Shown: positions 1 to 9,573, counted from the first letter of the stretch. The stretch is 64,000 nt of DNA from Mycobacterium kyorinense (GCF_002101735.1 NZ_LQPE01000027.1:1-64000); one strand, 5' to 3'. Program-made: numbers and translations. The notes: a model not told the origin generated them from the letters alone.

Positions 1-140
1 AACCACCACGAAGCGGCCCTGTCACGCTGACACACCGCAACGCAGCACCATCACCCTGACACTGAGCGCAAACCCGGCCATCCGCTCGGCGTGTCGCCCG
101 GGGACGCGCACGCTCGCGCCAAAGGCCAAAGGTGCGGGGG
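1..140. other. Left-edge segment with no supported gene
   Basis: These bases lie beyond the 3' end of the minus-strand thiolase gene. I see no open frame with convincing protein character and no clear hairpin terminator. Open frames that cross the segment are antisense or out-of-frame copies of the thiolase. Confidence 0.5.
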
Positions 141-1289
141 CTACAGCCGTTCGATGATCGTGACGTTGGCCGTGCCGCCGCCCTCGCACATCGTCTGCAG
201 CCCGTAGCGGCCACCGGTCCGCTCCAGCTCGTTGAGCATGGTGGCGAACAGCTTGGCCCCAGTGGCGCCCAACGGGTGGCCGAGGGCAATCGCGCCGCCG
301 TTGGGGTTCACCTTCTCGGGGTCGGCCTTGATCTCCTTGAGCCAGGCCATCACCACCGGCGCAAACGCTTCGTTGATCTCGACGACGTCGATGTCGTCGA
401 TGGACAGCCCGGTCTTCTCCAGCGCATAGCGGGTGGCGGGGATCGGCCCGGTCAGCATGAACACCGGGTCGGCGCCGCGGGCGCTGATGTGGTGGATCCG
501 GGCGCGCGGCGTGAGCTTGTGGTTCTTGACCGCCTGCTCGGACGCCAGTAGCACCGCGCTCGCGCCGTCGGAAATCTGGCTGGCGACCGCCGCGGTCAGC
601 CGGCCGCCTTCCGACAGGGTTTTCAGCGCGGCCATCTTCTCCAGCGAAGTCTCGCGCGGGCCCTCGTCGATCCGGAACCCGTCCACGTCGACGATCTCGT
701 TGTCGAAATGCCCGCCCCGAATTGCGGCCAGCGCTCGCTGGTGGCTGGTCAGCGCGAACTGCTCCATATCCTCGCGCGAGATGTTCCAGCGCTCGGCGAT
801 CAGCTCCGCGCCGCGGAACTGCGAAATCTCCTGATCGCCATAGCGGTGCAGCCAGTTCTTCGACTCGTTCGTCGGTGAGGTGAAGCCGAACTCCTTGCCC
901 ACCACCATCGCCGACGCGATCGGGATCTGGCTCATGTTCTGCATGCCGCCGGCCAGGATCACGTCGGCAGTCCCCGACATAATGGCTTGCGCGCCAAAGG
1001 AAATGGCTTGTTGACTGGAGCCGCACTGTCGGTCGACGGTGACGCCGGGGACCTCCTCCGGGTAGCCCGCGGCCAGCCACGCGTTGCGGCCGATGTTGCC
1101 GGCCTGCCCGCCGAGAGCGTCGACGCAACCGACGATCACGTCGTCGACGGCGGCGGGATCGACGTCGACACGGTCGAATAGGCCGTGAAACGCGTACACC
1201 CCCAAGTCAATCGGATGTACGCCGGCCAAGGATCCGTTGCGCTTTCCGACCGCGGTCCGCACGGCATCGATGACATACGCTTCGGTCAT
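141..1289 (-). CDS. fadA6: Acetyl-CoA acetyltransferase FadA6 (steroid C/D-ring thiolase)
   Basis: A 382-residue type II thiolase, matching FadA6 (Rv3556c, about 386 residues). In the KstR2 pathway FadA6 carries out the thiolytic cleavage that releases acetyl-CoA from the opened C/D-ring product. The N-terminal nucleophile is C89 in DRQCGSSQ; the C-terminal half carries the NGGAIALGHPLGATGAK histidine loop and the CEGGGTANV second-cysteine motif. The frame extends further upstream, but ATG at 1289 (MTEAYVIDAVRT) is the family start and has AAGGAG about 8 bases before it. It begins 2 bases after kstR2 ends, so fadE30-ipdF-kstR2-fadA6 is one operon. Confidence 0.93.
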   Translation of the reverse strand: MTEAYVIDAVRTAVGKRNGSLAGVHPIDLGVYAFHGLFDRVDVDPAAVDDVIVGCVDALGGQAGNIGRNAWLAAGYPEEVPGVTVDRQCGSSQQAISFGAQAIMSGTADVILAGGMQNMSQIPIASAMVVGKEFGFTSPTNESKNWLHRYGDQEISQFRGAELIAERWNISREDMEQFALTSHQRALAAIRGGHFDNEIVDVDGFRIDEGPRETSLEKMAALKTLSEGGRLTAAVASQISDGASAVLLASEQAVKNHKLTPRARIHHISARGADPVFMLTGPIPATRYALEKTGLSIDDIDVVEINEAFAPVVMAWLKEIKADPEKVNPNGGAIALGHPLGATGAKLFATMLNELERTGGRYGLQTMCEGGGTANVTIIERL

Positions 1290-1291
1290 TA

Positions 1292-1870
1292 TCAGACTCC
1301 TTCTTTGGTGATACCGCCAAGGACGATGGCGAGGTATTGCCGGCCCACCTGTTCGGCGGTGAGCGGTCCGCCGGGTTGATACCAGCGCACCGACACCCAC
1401 GTGGTGTCGCGGATGAATCGGTAGACCAGGTCGACGTCGAGGTCCGGCCGGAAGTAGCCCTCTTCGATGCCCTGGTTGAGCACGTCGACCCACATCTTGC
1501 GCTGCTGTTTGTTCTTCTCCTCGATGTAGGAGAAGCGGGGCTGCGACGACAGCCGCTTGGCTTCGTCCTGGTAGATGACGACCTGCGCATGCCGGTGCTC
1601 GATCGCGTCGAACGACGCCATGAACAATCCCTTGAGCCGCTCCAGCGGATTCGGTTCGGTGTCAACGATTTCCTGGTAGCGGGCGAAGAGCCAGTCCAAA
1701 AAGCCACGCAGGACCTCGTCGACCATCTCCTCCTTGGAGGAAAAGTGGTGATACAGGCTGCCGGATAGGATTCCGGCGCCGTCGGCGATGTCGCGCACGG
1801 TCGTCGCGCGCAGCCCTCGTTCGGCCATCATCGTGGCCGCCAATTCGAGAAGTTCCTCGCGCCGGTTCAT
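1292..1870 (-). CDS. kstR2: TetR-family repressor KstR2
   Basis: A 192-residue TetR protein. The N-terminal HTH (about residues 5-50: ATTVRDIADGAGILSGSLYHHF) is followed by an all-helical ligand domain. In mycobacteria KstR2 represses the HIP (last two rings) regulon and is released by HIP-CoA made by FadD3. Length and sequence fit KstR2 (Rv3557c, 200 residues). The ATG overlaps the ipdF stop by 4 bases, so it is translated in the operon it controls. The operator lies at 3817-3830 between fadE30 and fadD3. M. tuberculosis has a PPE gene (PPE64) between kstR2 and ipdF; it is absent here. Confidence 0.93.
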   Translation of the reverse strand: MNRREELLELAATMMAERGLRATTVRDIADGAGILSGSLYHHFSSKEEMVDEVLRGFLDWLFARYQEIVDTEPNPLERLKGLFMASFDAIEHRHAQVVIYQDEAKRLSSQPRFSYIEEKNKQQRKMWVDVLNQGIEEGYFRPDLDVDLVYRFIRDTTWVSVRWYQPGGPLTAEQVGRQYLAIVLGGITKEGV

Positions 1871-2655
1871 GGGTGCTGGCTCGAAACCGAAATCACTTCT
1901 CCAGTCAGGTAACTGGAGTAGTCACTGGCGAGGAAGGCGATGGTCGCGGCAACCTCCCACGGCTCGGCGGCCCGGCCGAATGCCTCTTGGGCCGACAATC
2001 TGTCGAGCAACTCCGACGATGACGTCTTGTCGAGAAATTTGTGCCGGGCGATGCTCGGCGACACCGCGTTGATCCGCACGCCGTAGTCGACGGCCTCGAT
2101 CGCGCTGCACCGGGTCAACGCCATCACGCCGGCCTTGGCAGCGGCGTAGTGCGCCTGGGAATGCTGTGCGCGCCAACCTAAAACGCTGGCGTTGTTGACG
2201 ATCACTCCGCCGTGGTCGGCCTCGCGGAAGTAGCGCAGCGCCGCCCGGGTGGCGCGGAAAACCGACGTCAGCGTGACGTCGAGTACGCGGTCCCATTCCT
2301 CGTCGGTCATGTCGGCGACCGGGGTCTGCCCACCGAGCCCGGCGTTGTTGACCAACACGTCGATGCGGCCCATCCGCGCGGTGGCCGAGGCGAGCAACGC
2401 GTCGACCTGCACACTGGAGGTGACGTCGCACAGCACGTGCTCGACCCGGCCGAGGCCCAGCTTCGACAGTTCGTCGGCGGTCTCGGTAAGCCGTCGTTCG
2501 TGATGGTCGGAGACGACGACGTCGGCGCCCTCGAGCAGGGCGCGCCGCGCGGTGGCCGATCCGATGCCGGTGCCCGCCGCCGCGGTGACGATCACAACCT
2601 TGCCGGTCAGAAGGCCGTGTCCGTCAATCTCTTTCGGCGCGACCGCTAGCGTCAT
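1867..2655 (-). CDS. ipdF: Short-chain dehydrogenase IpdF (Rv3559c type)
   Basis: A 262-residue SDR oxidoreductase, the length of Rv3559c. The cofactor motif TAAAGTGIG (normally TGxxxGxG) is near residue 22, NNAG follows, and the active site has the Ser and the YxxxK pair (YAAAKAG) with an NAVSPS loop. IpdF acts on hydroxylated HIP-CoA intermediates in C/D-ring degradation. The frame runs 200 bases further upstream inside fadE30, but ATG at 2655 gives the conserved start (MTLAVAPKEI) and a 4-base ATGA overlap with fadE30. Confidence 0.9.
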   Translation of the reverse strand: MTLAVAPKEIDGHGLLTGKVVIVTAAAGTGIGSATARRALLEGADVVVSDHHERRLTETADELSKLGLGRVEHVLCDVTSSVQVDALLASATARMGRIDVLVNNAGLGGQTPVADMTDEEWDRVLDVTLTSVFRATRAALRYFREADHGGVIVNNASVLGWRAQHSQAHYAAAKAGVMALTRCSAIEAVDYGVRINAVSPSIARHKFLDKTSSSELLDRLSAQEAFGRAAEPWEVAATIAFLASDYSSYLTGEVISVSSQHP

Positions 2656-3800
2656 CCTTTGACCTCTCGGGGTAGGCCGAGCACCCGCTCGGCGATGATG
2701 TTGCGCTGGATCTCGTTGGAGCCGCCGTAGATGGTGTCCGCGCGGGTGAACAGGTAGAGCCGCTGCCACTCGTCGAAGTCGCCACCGTCGAGCACCATGC
2801 CGGCTTTGCCCTGGACGTCCATCGCGATCTCGCCGAGCTCGCGATGCCAGTTGGCCCACAACAGCTTCGACACGTTATCCTGGCCGGGCTGCTCGACGTC
2901 CATGGTGGCCAAGGCGTAGGAGCGCATCGCCCTCAAACCCGCCCAGGATCGAGTCAGGCGTTCGCGGATCAGCGGATCGTCCGCGGCGCCAGTGTGTTTG
3001 GCAAGTTCCACGACGCCGCTCAGCTCGCGCGCGTAGACGATCTGCTGCCCCAGCGTCGACACCCCGCGCTCGAAGGTCAGTGTTCCCATCGCGACCCGCC
3101 AGCCGTCCCCCGGCGTGCCGACCACCAGGTCGGCGTCGGTGCGAGCGTCGTCGAAGAACACCTCGTTGAATTCCGAGTCGCCGGTCAGCTGGACGATGGG
3201 ACGGATCTGCACACCCGGTTGGTCCAGCGGCACAAGCAGATACGACAGCCCGGCGTGGCGCTTGGAGCCCTTTTCGGTGCGCGCCACCACGAAGCACCAC
3301 TGGGCCCAGTGCGCCAGCGAGGTCCACACCTTCTGGCCGTTGATCACCCACTGGTCGCCGTCGAGCACCGCGGTGGTGGAGACGTTGGCCAAGTCGCTGC
3401 CGGCCCCCGGCTCCGAATAGCCCTGACACCACAGCTCCGTGACGTCGAGGATGCGCGGCAGGAACCGCTGCTGTTGCTCGGGCGTGCCGAATTCGATCAG
3501 CGTCGGGCCGAGCAGTTCTTCGCCGAAGTGGTTGACCTTCGCGGGCGCGTTGGCGATCGCGTACTCCTCGTAGAACGCCACCCGGTGGGCGACCGACAGA
3601 CCACGGCCGCCGTGCTCCACCGGCCAGCCCAAACACGTCAACCCCGCCGCGGCGAGGTGCTGGTTCCAGGCGCGCCGCTCTTCGAAGGCCTCGTGCTCAC
3701 GACCGGGCCCGCCGAGGCCTTTGAGCGTGCCGAATTCGCCGGCCAGGTTCTCGGCCAGCCACTCGCGGACCTCAGCCCGGAACTCCTCGACGTCCTGCAT
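2652..3800 (-). CDS. fadE30: Acyl-CoA dehydrogenase FadE30
   Basis: A 382-residue acyl-CoA dehydrogenase (Rv3560c is about 385). It shows the FAD/substrate signatures CQGYSEPGAGSDLA and VINGQKVWTS, and a C-terminal GGSNEIQRNIIAERVLGLPR. FadE30 dehydrogenates the CoA thioester of the HIP intermediate after FadD3 activation. It is the first gene of the minus-strand KstR2 operon. Its ATG is 16 bases from the KstR2 operator, and it diverges from fadD3. Confidence 0.92.
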   Translation of the reverse strand: MQDVEEFRAEVREWLAENLAGEFGTLKGLGGPGREHEAFEERRAWNQHLAAAGLTCLGWPVEHGGRGLSVAHRVAFYEEYAIANAPAKVNHFGEELLGPTLIEFGTPEQQQRFLPRILDVTELWCQGYSEPGAGSDLANVSTTAVLDGDQWVINGQKVWTSLAHWAQWCFVVARTEKGSKRHAGLSYLLVPLDQPGVQIRPIVQLTGDSEFNEVFFDDARTDADLVVGTPGDGWRVAMGTLTFERGVSTLGQQIVYARELSGVVELAKHTGAADDPLIRERLTRSWAGLRAMRSYALATMDVEQPGQDNVSKLLWANWHRELGEIAMDVQGKAGMVLDGGDFDEWQRLYLFTRADTIYGGSNEIQRNIIAERVLGLPREVKG

Positions 3801-3816
3801 CCCTGTAGGCTAACCT

Positions 3817-3830
3817 ACCAAGCACTTGCT
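3817..3830. promoter_or_regulatory. KstR2 operator between fadE30 and fadD3
   Basis: The 14-mer ACCAAGCACTTGCT matches the published KstR2 palindrome AnCAAGnnCTTGnT exactly. It lies in the 47-base divergent gap and can control both arms, and through the minus-strand arm kstR2 itself. Confidence 0.9.
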
Positions 3831-3847
3831 TGCTAAAGGAGTTGTCG

Positions 3848-5368
3848 ATGCCGACCGATCCGCAGACCATTCCTGCGGTGCTGGACCGCATCGCGCGTGA
3901 GCTCCCGGACCACAATGCGCTGGTCACAACGGATCGCACGCTCACCTTCGGGGAGTTGCGCGACGAGGTGCGCCGCGCCGCCGCCGCCATGATCGAGCTC
4001 GGAGTTGAGCCGGGTGACCGGGTGGCGATCTGGTCACCCAATACCTGGCACTGGGTGGTCGCCTGCCTGGCGACGCACTACGCGGGCGCCACCATGGTCC
4101 CGCTGAACACCCGCTACACCCCGTCGGAGGCCACCGACATCCTGGCCCGCACCGGCGCTCCGCTGCTGGTCGCGATGGGCGAATTCCTCGGCGCCGACAA
4201 GGTCGCCGACCTCGACCGCGACGCGCTGCCCGCGTTGCGGCACATCGTGCGTGTGCCGATCGAGGCCGCCGACGGAAGCTGGGACGACTTCGTCGCTGCC
4301 GGCACCGATCTTGGCGCAGCCGACGCCCGCGCCGCCGCCGTCAGCCCCGACGACGTCTCCGACATCCTGTTCACGTCCGGCACCACCGGCCGCAGCAAAG
4401 GTGTGCTGTGCGCCCACCGGCAGTCGCTGGCGGGGTCGGCGGCATGGGCGGCCTGCGGCAAGATCACCGCCGACGACCGCTACCTGTGCATCAACCCGTT
4501 CTTCCACAACTTCGGCTACAAGGCCGGCATCCTGGCCTGCCTGCAGACCGGGGCCACGTTGATCCCGCAACTGACGTTCGACCCCGAGCAGGCGATGCGC
4601 GCGGTGGCCGAGCACCGGATCACCGTGCTGCCCGGCCCGCCGACCATCTACCAGACGCTGCTGGACCACCCGAAGCGCGGCGACTACGACCTGAGCTCGC
4701 TGCGGTTCGCGGTCACCGGCGCGGCCACCGTGCCGGTCGTGCTGATCGAGCGGATGCAGTCCGAGCTGGACATCGACATCGTGCTGACCGCCTACGGTCT
4801 CACCGAATCCAACGGCTTCGGCACCATGTGCCGCGCCGACGACGACGCCGTCACCGTCGCCACCACCTGCGGCCGCCCGATCGCCGATTTCGAGCTGCGC
4901 ATCGGCGACCAGGGCGAGGTACTCCTGCGCGGCCCGAACGTCATGCTCGGCTACCTCGACGACCCGGAGGCGACGGCGGCTGCCATCGGCGCCGACGGCT
5001 GGCTGCATACCGGCGATGTCGGAAAGCTCGATGCCGCAGGCAATTTGCAGATCACCGACCGGCTCAAGGACATGTACATCTGCGGCGGCTTCAACGTATA
5101 CCCGGCCGAGGTGGAGCAGGTGCTGGCCCGCCTCGACGGCGTGCTCGACGCCGCGGTGATCGGCGTGCCCGACGAGCGCCTCGGCGAGGTGGGCCGGGCC
5201 TTTGTGGTGACCCGTCCCGGATTCGACCTCGACGAGCGGGCGGTGATCGCCTACACCCGCGAGCATCTGGCGAATTTCAAGACCCCCCGTTCGGTGAGGT
5301 TTGTCGACACGCTGCCCCGCAACGCGGGCGGCAAGGTGGTCAAACCATTACTGCGAGAGATGCCTTAG
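3848..5368 (+). CDS. fadD3: HIP-CoA ligase FadD3
   Basis: A 506-residue AMP-forming acyl-CoA synthetase (Rv3561, 507 residues). Motifs in order: P-loop-like FTSGTTGRSKG, the TAYGLTES adenylate motif, the hinge LHTGDVGKLDAAGN and the C-terminal PRNAGGKVVK lysine. FadD3 thioesterifies HIP, the propionate side product left after ring A/B removal; HIP-CoA is the KstR2 inducer. The frame opens with a TTG at 3830, but ATG at 3848 has AAAGGA at 3835-3840 and gives the family length. It abuts fadE31 with no gap. Confidence 0.93.
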   Translation: MPTDPQTIPAVLDRIARELPDHNALVTTDRTLTFGELRDEVRRAAAAMIELGVEPGDRVAIWSPNTWHWVVACLATHYAGATMVPLNTRYTPSEATDILARTGAPLLVAMGEFLGADKVADLDRDALPALRHIVRVPIEAADGSWDDFVAAGTDLGAADARAAAVSPDDVSDILFTSGTTGRSKGVLCAHRQSLAGSAAWAACGKITADDRYLCINPFFHNFGYKAGILACLQTGATLIPQLTFDPEQAMRAVAEHRITVLPGPPTIYQTLLDHPKRGDYDLSSLRFAVTGAATVPVVLIERMQSELDIDIVLTAYGLTESNGFGTMCRADDDAVTVATTCGRPIADFELRIGDQGEVLLRGPNVMLGYLDDPEATAAAIGADGWLHTGDVGKLDAAGNLQITDRLKDMYICGGFNVYPAEVEQVLARLDGVLDAAVIGVPDERLGEVGRAFVVTRPGFDLDERAVIAYTREHLANFKTPRSVRFVDTLPRNAGGKVVKPLLREMP

Positions 5369-6511
5369 ATGGACCTTGATTTCGACGACGAAACGCGCGC
5401 CTTCCAAACCGAAGTGCGTGCATTCCTTGCGGCCCACCGTGATTCATTCCCGACCAAGTCGTACGACACCGCCGAGGGCTTCGAACAGCACCGGCGTTGG
5501 GACAAAGTGCTCTACGACGCCGGGCTGTCGGTGATCACCTGGCCGCAGAAGTACGGGGGTCGCGACGCGACGCTGCTGCAGTGGGTGGTCTTCGAAGAGG
5601 AGTACTTCCGCGCCGGCGCCCCCGGTCGGGCCAGCGCCAACGGCACGTCGATGCTGGCGCCGACGCTGTTCGCGCACGGCACCGAAGAGCAACTCGATCG
5701 GGTGCTGCCGAAGATGGCCAGCGGCGAGGAGATCTGGGCGCAGGCCTGGTCGGAGCCCGAGTCGGGCAGCGACCTGGCGTCGCTGCGGTCCACCGCCACG
5801 AAGACGGACGGCGGCTGGCTGCTCAACGGGCAGAAAATCTGGAGCTCGCGGGCGCCCTTCGGCGACAAGGCATTCGGGCTGTTCCGCTCCGACCCTTCCG
5901 CTGAGCGGCACCGCGGGCTTACCTATTTCATGTTCGACCTCAAGGCCGACGGGATCACCGTGCGGCCGATCGCCCAACTCGGCGGCGACACCGGTTTCGG
6001 CGAGATATTCCTCGACGACGTGTTCGTCCCCGACAACGACGTCATCGGCCAGGTCAACGACGGCTGGCGTGCGGCGATGAGCACGTCGAGCAACGAACGC
6101 GGCATGTCGCTGCGCAGCCCGGCCCGCTTCCTGGCTGCCGCAGAGCGGCTCGCGCAAGTATGGAAAGACAGCGGCCACAATGTTTTTGGAGCCTTCGGCG
6201 ACCAGGTGGCCGATGCCTGGATCAAGGCGCAGGCCTACCGGCTGCACACCTTCGGCACCGTGACCCAGCTGGTCGGCGGCGGCGAACTCGGCGCGGAGTC
6301 GTCGGTGACCAAGGTGTTCTGGTCGGACCTGGACGTCGCGCTGCATCAGACCGCGCTGGACATTCGCGGCGCCGACGGAGAGCTGGCCGACTCGTGGACC
6401 GACGGGTTGTTGTTCGCGCTCGGCGGCCCGATCTACGCCGGCACCAACGAAATTCAGCGCAACATCATCGCCGAGCGGCTGCTGGGCCTGCCCCGGGAGA
6501 AGGCCAAATGA
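5369..6511 (+). CDS. fadE31: Acyl-CoA dehydrogenase FadE31
   Basis: A 380-residue acyl-CoA dehydrogenase. Motifs: AQAWSEPESGSDLAS, LNGQKIWSS and C-terminal AGTNEIQRNIIAERLLGLPR. In mycobacteria FadE31 works in heteromeric dehydrogenases with smaller partners of the FadE32/FadE33 type. Its ATG follows the fadD3 stop directly, and its end overlaps fadE32 by 4 bases, so the subunits are translationally coupled. Confidence 0.9.
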   Translation: MDLDFDDETRAFQTEVRAFLAAHRDSFPTKSYDTAEGFEQHRRWDKVLYDAGLSVITWPQKYGGRDATLLQWVVFEEEYFRAGAPGRASANGTSMLAPTLFAHGTEEQLDRVLPKMASGEEIWAQAWSEPESGSDLASLRSTATKTDGGWLLNGQKIWSSRAPFGDKAFGLFRSDPSAERHRGLTYFMFDLKADGITVRPIAQLGGDTGFGEIFLDDVFVPDNDVIGQVNDGWRAAMSTSSNERGMSLRSPARFLAAAERLAQVWKDSGHNVFGAFGDQVADAWIKAQAYRLHTFGTVTQLVGGGELGAESSVTKVFWSDLDVALHQTALDIRGADGELADSWTDGLLFALGGPIYAGTNEIQRNIIAERLLGLPREKAK

Positions 6512-7461
6512 GATTCGACTTGGACGCACAACAGCGCGATTTCGCGGCCAGCATCGACGCGGCGCTGGCGGTGGCCGACGTGCCGGCGGCGGTGCGGGCC
6601 TGGGCCGCCGGCGACACCGCGCCCGGCCGCAAGGTGTGGGCGCAGCTGACCGACCTCGGGGTCACCGCGCTGATGGTGCCCGAGCGGTTCGACGGCATCG
6701 GCGCGCACCCCGTCGATCTGGTGGTCGCCGCCGAGCGGCTCGGACGTTGGTGCGTGCCGGGGCCGGTCACCGAATCCATTGCGGTGGCACCGATTCTGCT
6801 TGCCGACGACGAGCGGTGCGCAGCGCTGGCCGCGGGTGAACTGATCGTCTCCGTCGCGCTGCCGCCGCAGGTGCCGCGGGCCGTGGACGCCGATACTGCC
6901 GGGCTGGTGCTGCTGGCGAGCGACAGCCGGGTCAGCGAGGCACGCGTCGGTGACCAACACGAGTCCGTCGACCCCAGCCGTCGGCTGTTCGACGTCACCC
7001 CCGGCGGCGCGGCGTGGGACGCCGACGTGGCGCGGGCCTACGAATTCGGCGCGCTGGCCACCGCGGCCCAGCTGGTCGGCGCCGGCCAGGCCCTGCTCGA
7101 CGCGGCCGTCGACTACGCCAAGCAGCGCGCCCAGTTCGGGCGGGTGATCGGCTCATACCAGGCGATCAAGCACAAGCTCGCCGACGTGCACATCGCGGTG
7201 GAGCTGGCCCGGCCGCTGGTCTACGGCGCGGCGCTGTCGCTGGCCACCGGTTCACCGGACACCGCCCGCGACGTGAGCGCCGCCAAGGCCGCCGCATCGG
7301 AGGCCGCGCTGCTGGCCGCCCGGTCGGCACTGCAAACGCACGGCGCCATCGGCTTCACCGCGGAAAACGACCTGTCGCTGTGGCTGCTGCGGGCTCAGGC
7401 GTTGCGGCCGGCATGGGGCGACCCGGCGGCTCATCGGCGGCGGGTATTGGAGGCGCTGTGA
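6508..7461 (+). CDS. fadE32: Acyl-CoA dehydrogenase subunit FadE32
   Basis: A 317-residue short acyl-CoA dehydrogenase (Rv3563, 319). It keeps the dehydrogenase fold (AQLVGAGQALLDAAVDYAKQ, QTHGAIGFTAENDLSLWL) but is shorter than classical ACADs, as expected for the partner subunit of an alpha2beta2 enzyme. FadE32 with FadE31 is linked to dehydrogenation late in C/D-ring opening. ATG at 6508 (ATGA overlap with fadE31) was chosen over the longer frame, whose upstream part is antisense-like sequence inside fadE31. Confidence 0.88.
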   Translation: MRFDLDAQQRDFAASIDAALAVADVPAAVRAWAAGDTAPGRKVWAQLTDLGVTALMVPERFDGIGAHPVDLVVAAERLGRWCVPGPVTESIAVAPILLADDERCAALAAGELIVSVALPPQVPRAVDADTAGLVLLASDSRVSEARVGDQHESVDPSRRLFDVTPGGAAWDADVARAYEFGALATAAQLVGAGQALLDAAVDYAKQRAQFGRVIGSYQAIKHKLADVHIAVELARPLVYGAALSLATGSPDTARDVSAAKAAASEAALLAARSALQTHGAIGFTAENDLSLWLLRAQALRPAWGDPAAHRRRVLEAL

Positions 7462-8399
7462 ACGACGAACGGGAACTGCTGCGCGAAACCGTCGCGGCGC
7501 TGGTCACCAAGCACGCGTCGCCAGAGGCGGTGCGGGCCGCGATGGAATCGGAACGCGGCTACGACGAATCGCTGTGGCGGCTGCTGTGCGAGCAAGTGGG
7601 CGCGGCTGCGCTGGTGGTGCCCGAGGAATACGGCGGCGCCGGCGGCAGTCTCGGTGACGCCGCCGTCGTCGTCGAGGAACTCGGCAAGGGCCTGGTGCCT
7701 ACTCCGTTGCTGGGCACCACGCTCGCCGAGCTGGCGCTGCTGGCCGCCGACAAGCCGGACACCGACGCGTTGGAAAACCTTGCCGCGGGCGCCGCGATCG
7801 GCGCCGTGGTGTTCGACCCCGACTATGTGGTCAACGGCGATATCGCCGACGTCGTCATCGCGGCCGACGGCGAGAAACTCACCCGGTGGACCACGTTCAG
7901 CGCCGAGCCCGTCGCCGCCATGGATCCCACCCGACGGCTGGCCCGGGTGATCGCGCAGAGCACCGCGCCGCTCGGCGCCGACCCCGGCCTCGCCGACACC
8001 GCAGCCATCCTGCTGGCCGCCGAGCAGATCGGCGCGGCGGCCCGCTGCCTGGAGCTGACCGTCGACTACACCAAGGAGCGGGTGCAGTTCGGCCGCCCGA
8101 TCGGCAGCTTCCAGGCGCTCAAGCACCGGATGGCCGACCTGTACGTCGCGGTGCAGTCGGCGCGCGCGGTGGTCAACGACGCGGTCGCGGAACCATCGCC
8201 GACCTCCGCGGCGCTGGCCCGGGTTGCGGCCAGCGAAGCGTTCAGCACGGTGGCCGCCGAAGGCATTCAGCTGCACGGCGGCATCGCGATCACCTGGGAA
8301 CACGACATGCAGCTGTATTTCAAACGCGCACACGGCACTTCGCAGTTGCTCGGTCCGCCGCGCGAACACTTGCGCCGGCTGGAATCCGAGGTGTTCTAG
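7458..8399 (+). CDS. fadE33: Acyl-CoA dehydrogenase subunit FadE33
   Basis: A 313-residue short acyl-CoA dehydrogenase (Rv3564, 318). Recognisable pieces are VPEEYGGAGGSLGDA, AEQIGAAARCLELTVDYTKER and QLHGGIAITWEHDMQLYFKR. Together with FadE31/FadE32 it supplies heteromeric dehydrogenase subunits for HIP catabolism. The start is a GTG at 7458 in a GTGA overlap with the fadE32 stop; the longer frame upstream has no protein character. aspB follows after 10 bases. Confidence 0.87.
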   Translation: MNDERELLRETVAALVTKHASPEAVRAAMESERGYDESLWRLLCEQVGAAALVVPEEYGGAGGSLGDAAVVVEELGKGLVPTPLLGTTLAELALLAADKPDTDALENLAAGAAIGAVVFDPDYVVNGDIADVVIAADGEKLTRWTTFSAEPVAAMDPTRRLARVIAQSTAPLGADPGLADTAAILLAAEQIGAAARCLELTVDYTKERVQFGRPIGSFQALKHRMADLYVAVQSARAVVNDAVAEPSPTSAALARVAASEAFSTVAAEGIQLHGGIAITWEHDMQLYFKRAHGTSQLLGPPREHLRRLESEVF

Positions 8400-8409
8400 C
8401 CTGGGCGAC

Positions 8410-9573
8410 ATGAACGACCGCGTCGCGCTGCGGGCCGGGGTACCGCCGTTCTACGTGATGGACGTCTGGCTGGCGGCGGCCGAGCGTCAGCGCAGTCACG
8501 GCGACCTGGTGAACCTGTCGGCGGGACAACCCAGTGCCGGCGCCCCGGAGCCGGTGCGCGCCGCCGCCAAAGCCGCGCTGGATGCCAGCCCACTGGGTTA
8601 TACGGTGGCGCTGGGTATTCCGGAGCTGCGCGAGGCGATCGCCGCGTCGTACCGAGACAGGCATGGACTGGCGGTCGGTCCCGACGAGGTGGTGATCACC
8701 ACAGGATCGTCGGGCGGATTCCTGCTGACGTTTTTGGCTTGCTTCGACGTCGGCGATCGGGTGGTGGTCAGCAGTCCGGGCTACCCGTGCTACCGCAACA
8801 TTCTTTCGGCGCTGGGCTGTGAGGTGGTCGATCTCGAGTGCGGACCGCAAACTCGGTTTCAGCCCACCGCGCAGATGCTCGCCGAACTCGAGCCGCCGGT
8901 GTCCGGCGTGGTGGTCGCGAGCCCGGCCAACCCGACCGGCACCGTTATTCCGCCGGCGGAGCTGGCGGCGATTGCGTCGTGGTGTGATTCTGCCGAGGTG
9001 CGGTTGGTCAGCGACGAGGTCTACCACGGGCTGGTCTACGAAGGCGCGCCGGAAACCAGCTGTGCCTGGCAGACATCGCGAAACGCAGTGGTGGTCAAGA
9101 GCTTTTCCAAGTATTTCGCGATGACGGGCTGGCGGCTGGGCTGGCTGCTGGTACCGGCCGAGCTGCGCCGCGCCGTGGACCGCCTGACCGGCAATTTCAC
9201 GATCTGCCCGCCGGTGTTGTCGCAGCATGCCGCTGTTGCCGCGTTCACCCCCGAAGCGGTGGCCGAAGCCGACGGGCACCTGCACCAGTACGCCGTCAAC
9301 CGCAGGTTGCTGCTCGACGGTCTGCGTGACATCGGCATCGACCGGCTGGCGCCCACCGATGGCGCCTTTTACGTCTACGCCGACGTGTCGGACTTCACCG
9401 ACGACTCGATGAGGTTCTGCTCAAAGCTATTGGCGGACACCGGCGTTGCGATTGCGCCCGGTATCGACTTCGACACGGTGCATGGCGGATCGTTCGTCCG
9501 GCTGTCGTTTGCGGGGCCGACCAGCGACATCGAAGAGGCGTTGCGGCGCATAAGGTCGTGGCTGCACCGGTGA
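8410..9573 (+). CDS. aspB: PLP-dependent aminotransferase AspB (Rv3565 type)
   Basis: A 387-residue class I/II aminotransferase. It has SAGQPSAGAPEPV near the N-terminus, ASPANPTGTVIPP, SDEVYHGLVYEG and the PLP lysine in VKSFSKYFAMTGWRLGW. Position and length match aspB of the M. tuberculosis KstR2 regulon; its substrate in steroid metabolism is unclear. The last 4 bases overlap the GTG of the next gene, so it is still within the fadD3 operon. Confidence 0.88.
   Translation: MNDRVALRAGVPPFYVMDVWLAAAERQRSHGDLVNLSAGQPSAGAPEPVRAAAKAALDASPLGYTVALGIPELREAIAASYRDRHGLAVGPDEVVITTGSSGGFLLTFLACFDVGDRVVVSSPGYPCYRNILSALGCEVVDLECGPQTRFQPTAQMLAELEPPVSGVVVASPANPTGTVIPPAELAAIASWCDSAEVRLVSDEVYHGLVYEGAPETSCAWQTSRNAVVVKSFSKYFAMTGWRLGWLLVPAELRRAVDRLTGNFTICPPVLSQHAAVAAFTPEAVAEADGHLHQYAVNRRLLLDGLRDIGIDRLAPTDGAFYVYADVSDFTDDSMRFCSKLLADTGVAIAPGIDFDTVHGGSFVRLSFAGPTSDIEEALRRIRSWLHR

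Noticed and set aside
22..1128. A 368-codon open frame on the minus strand overlapping fadA6
   Set aside because: Arg/Gly-rich, out of frame with a complete thiolase on the same strand; high-GC shadow.
4034..5266. A 410-codon minus-strand frame opposite fadD3
   Set aside because: Low-complexity His/Val/Gly sequence antisense to a fully recognisable ligase.
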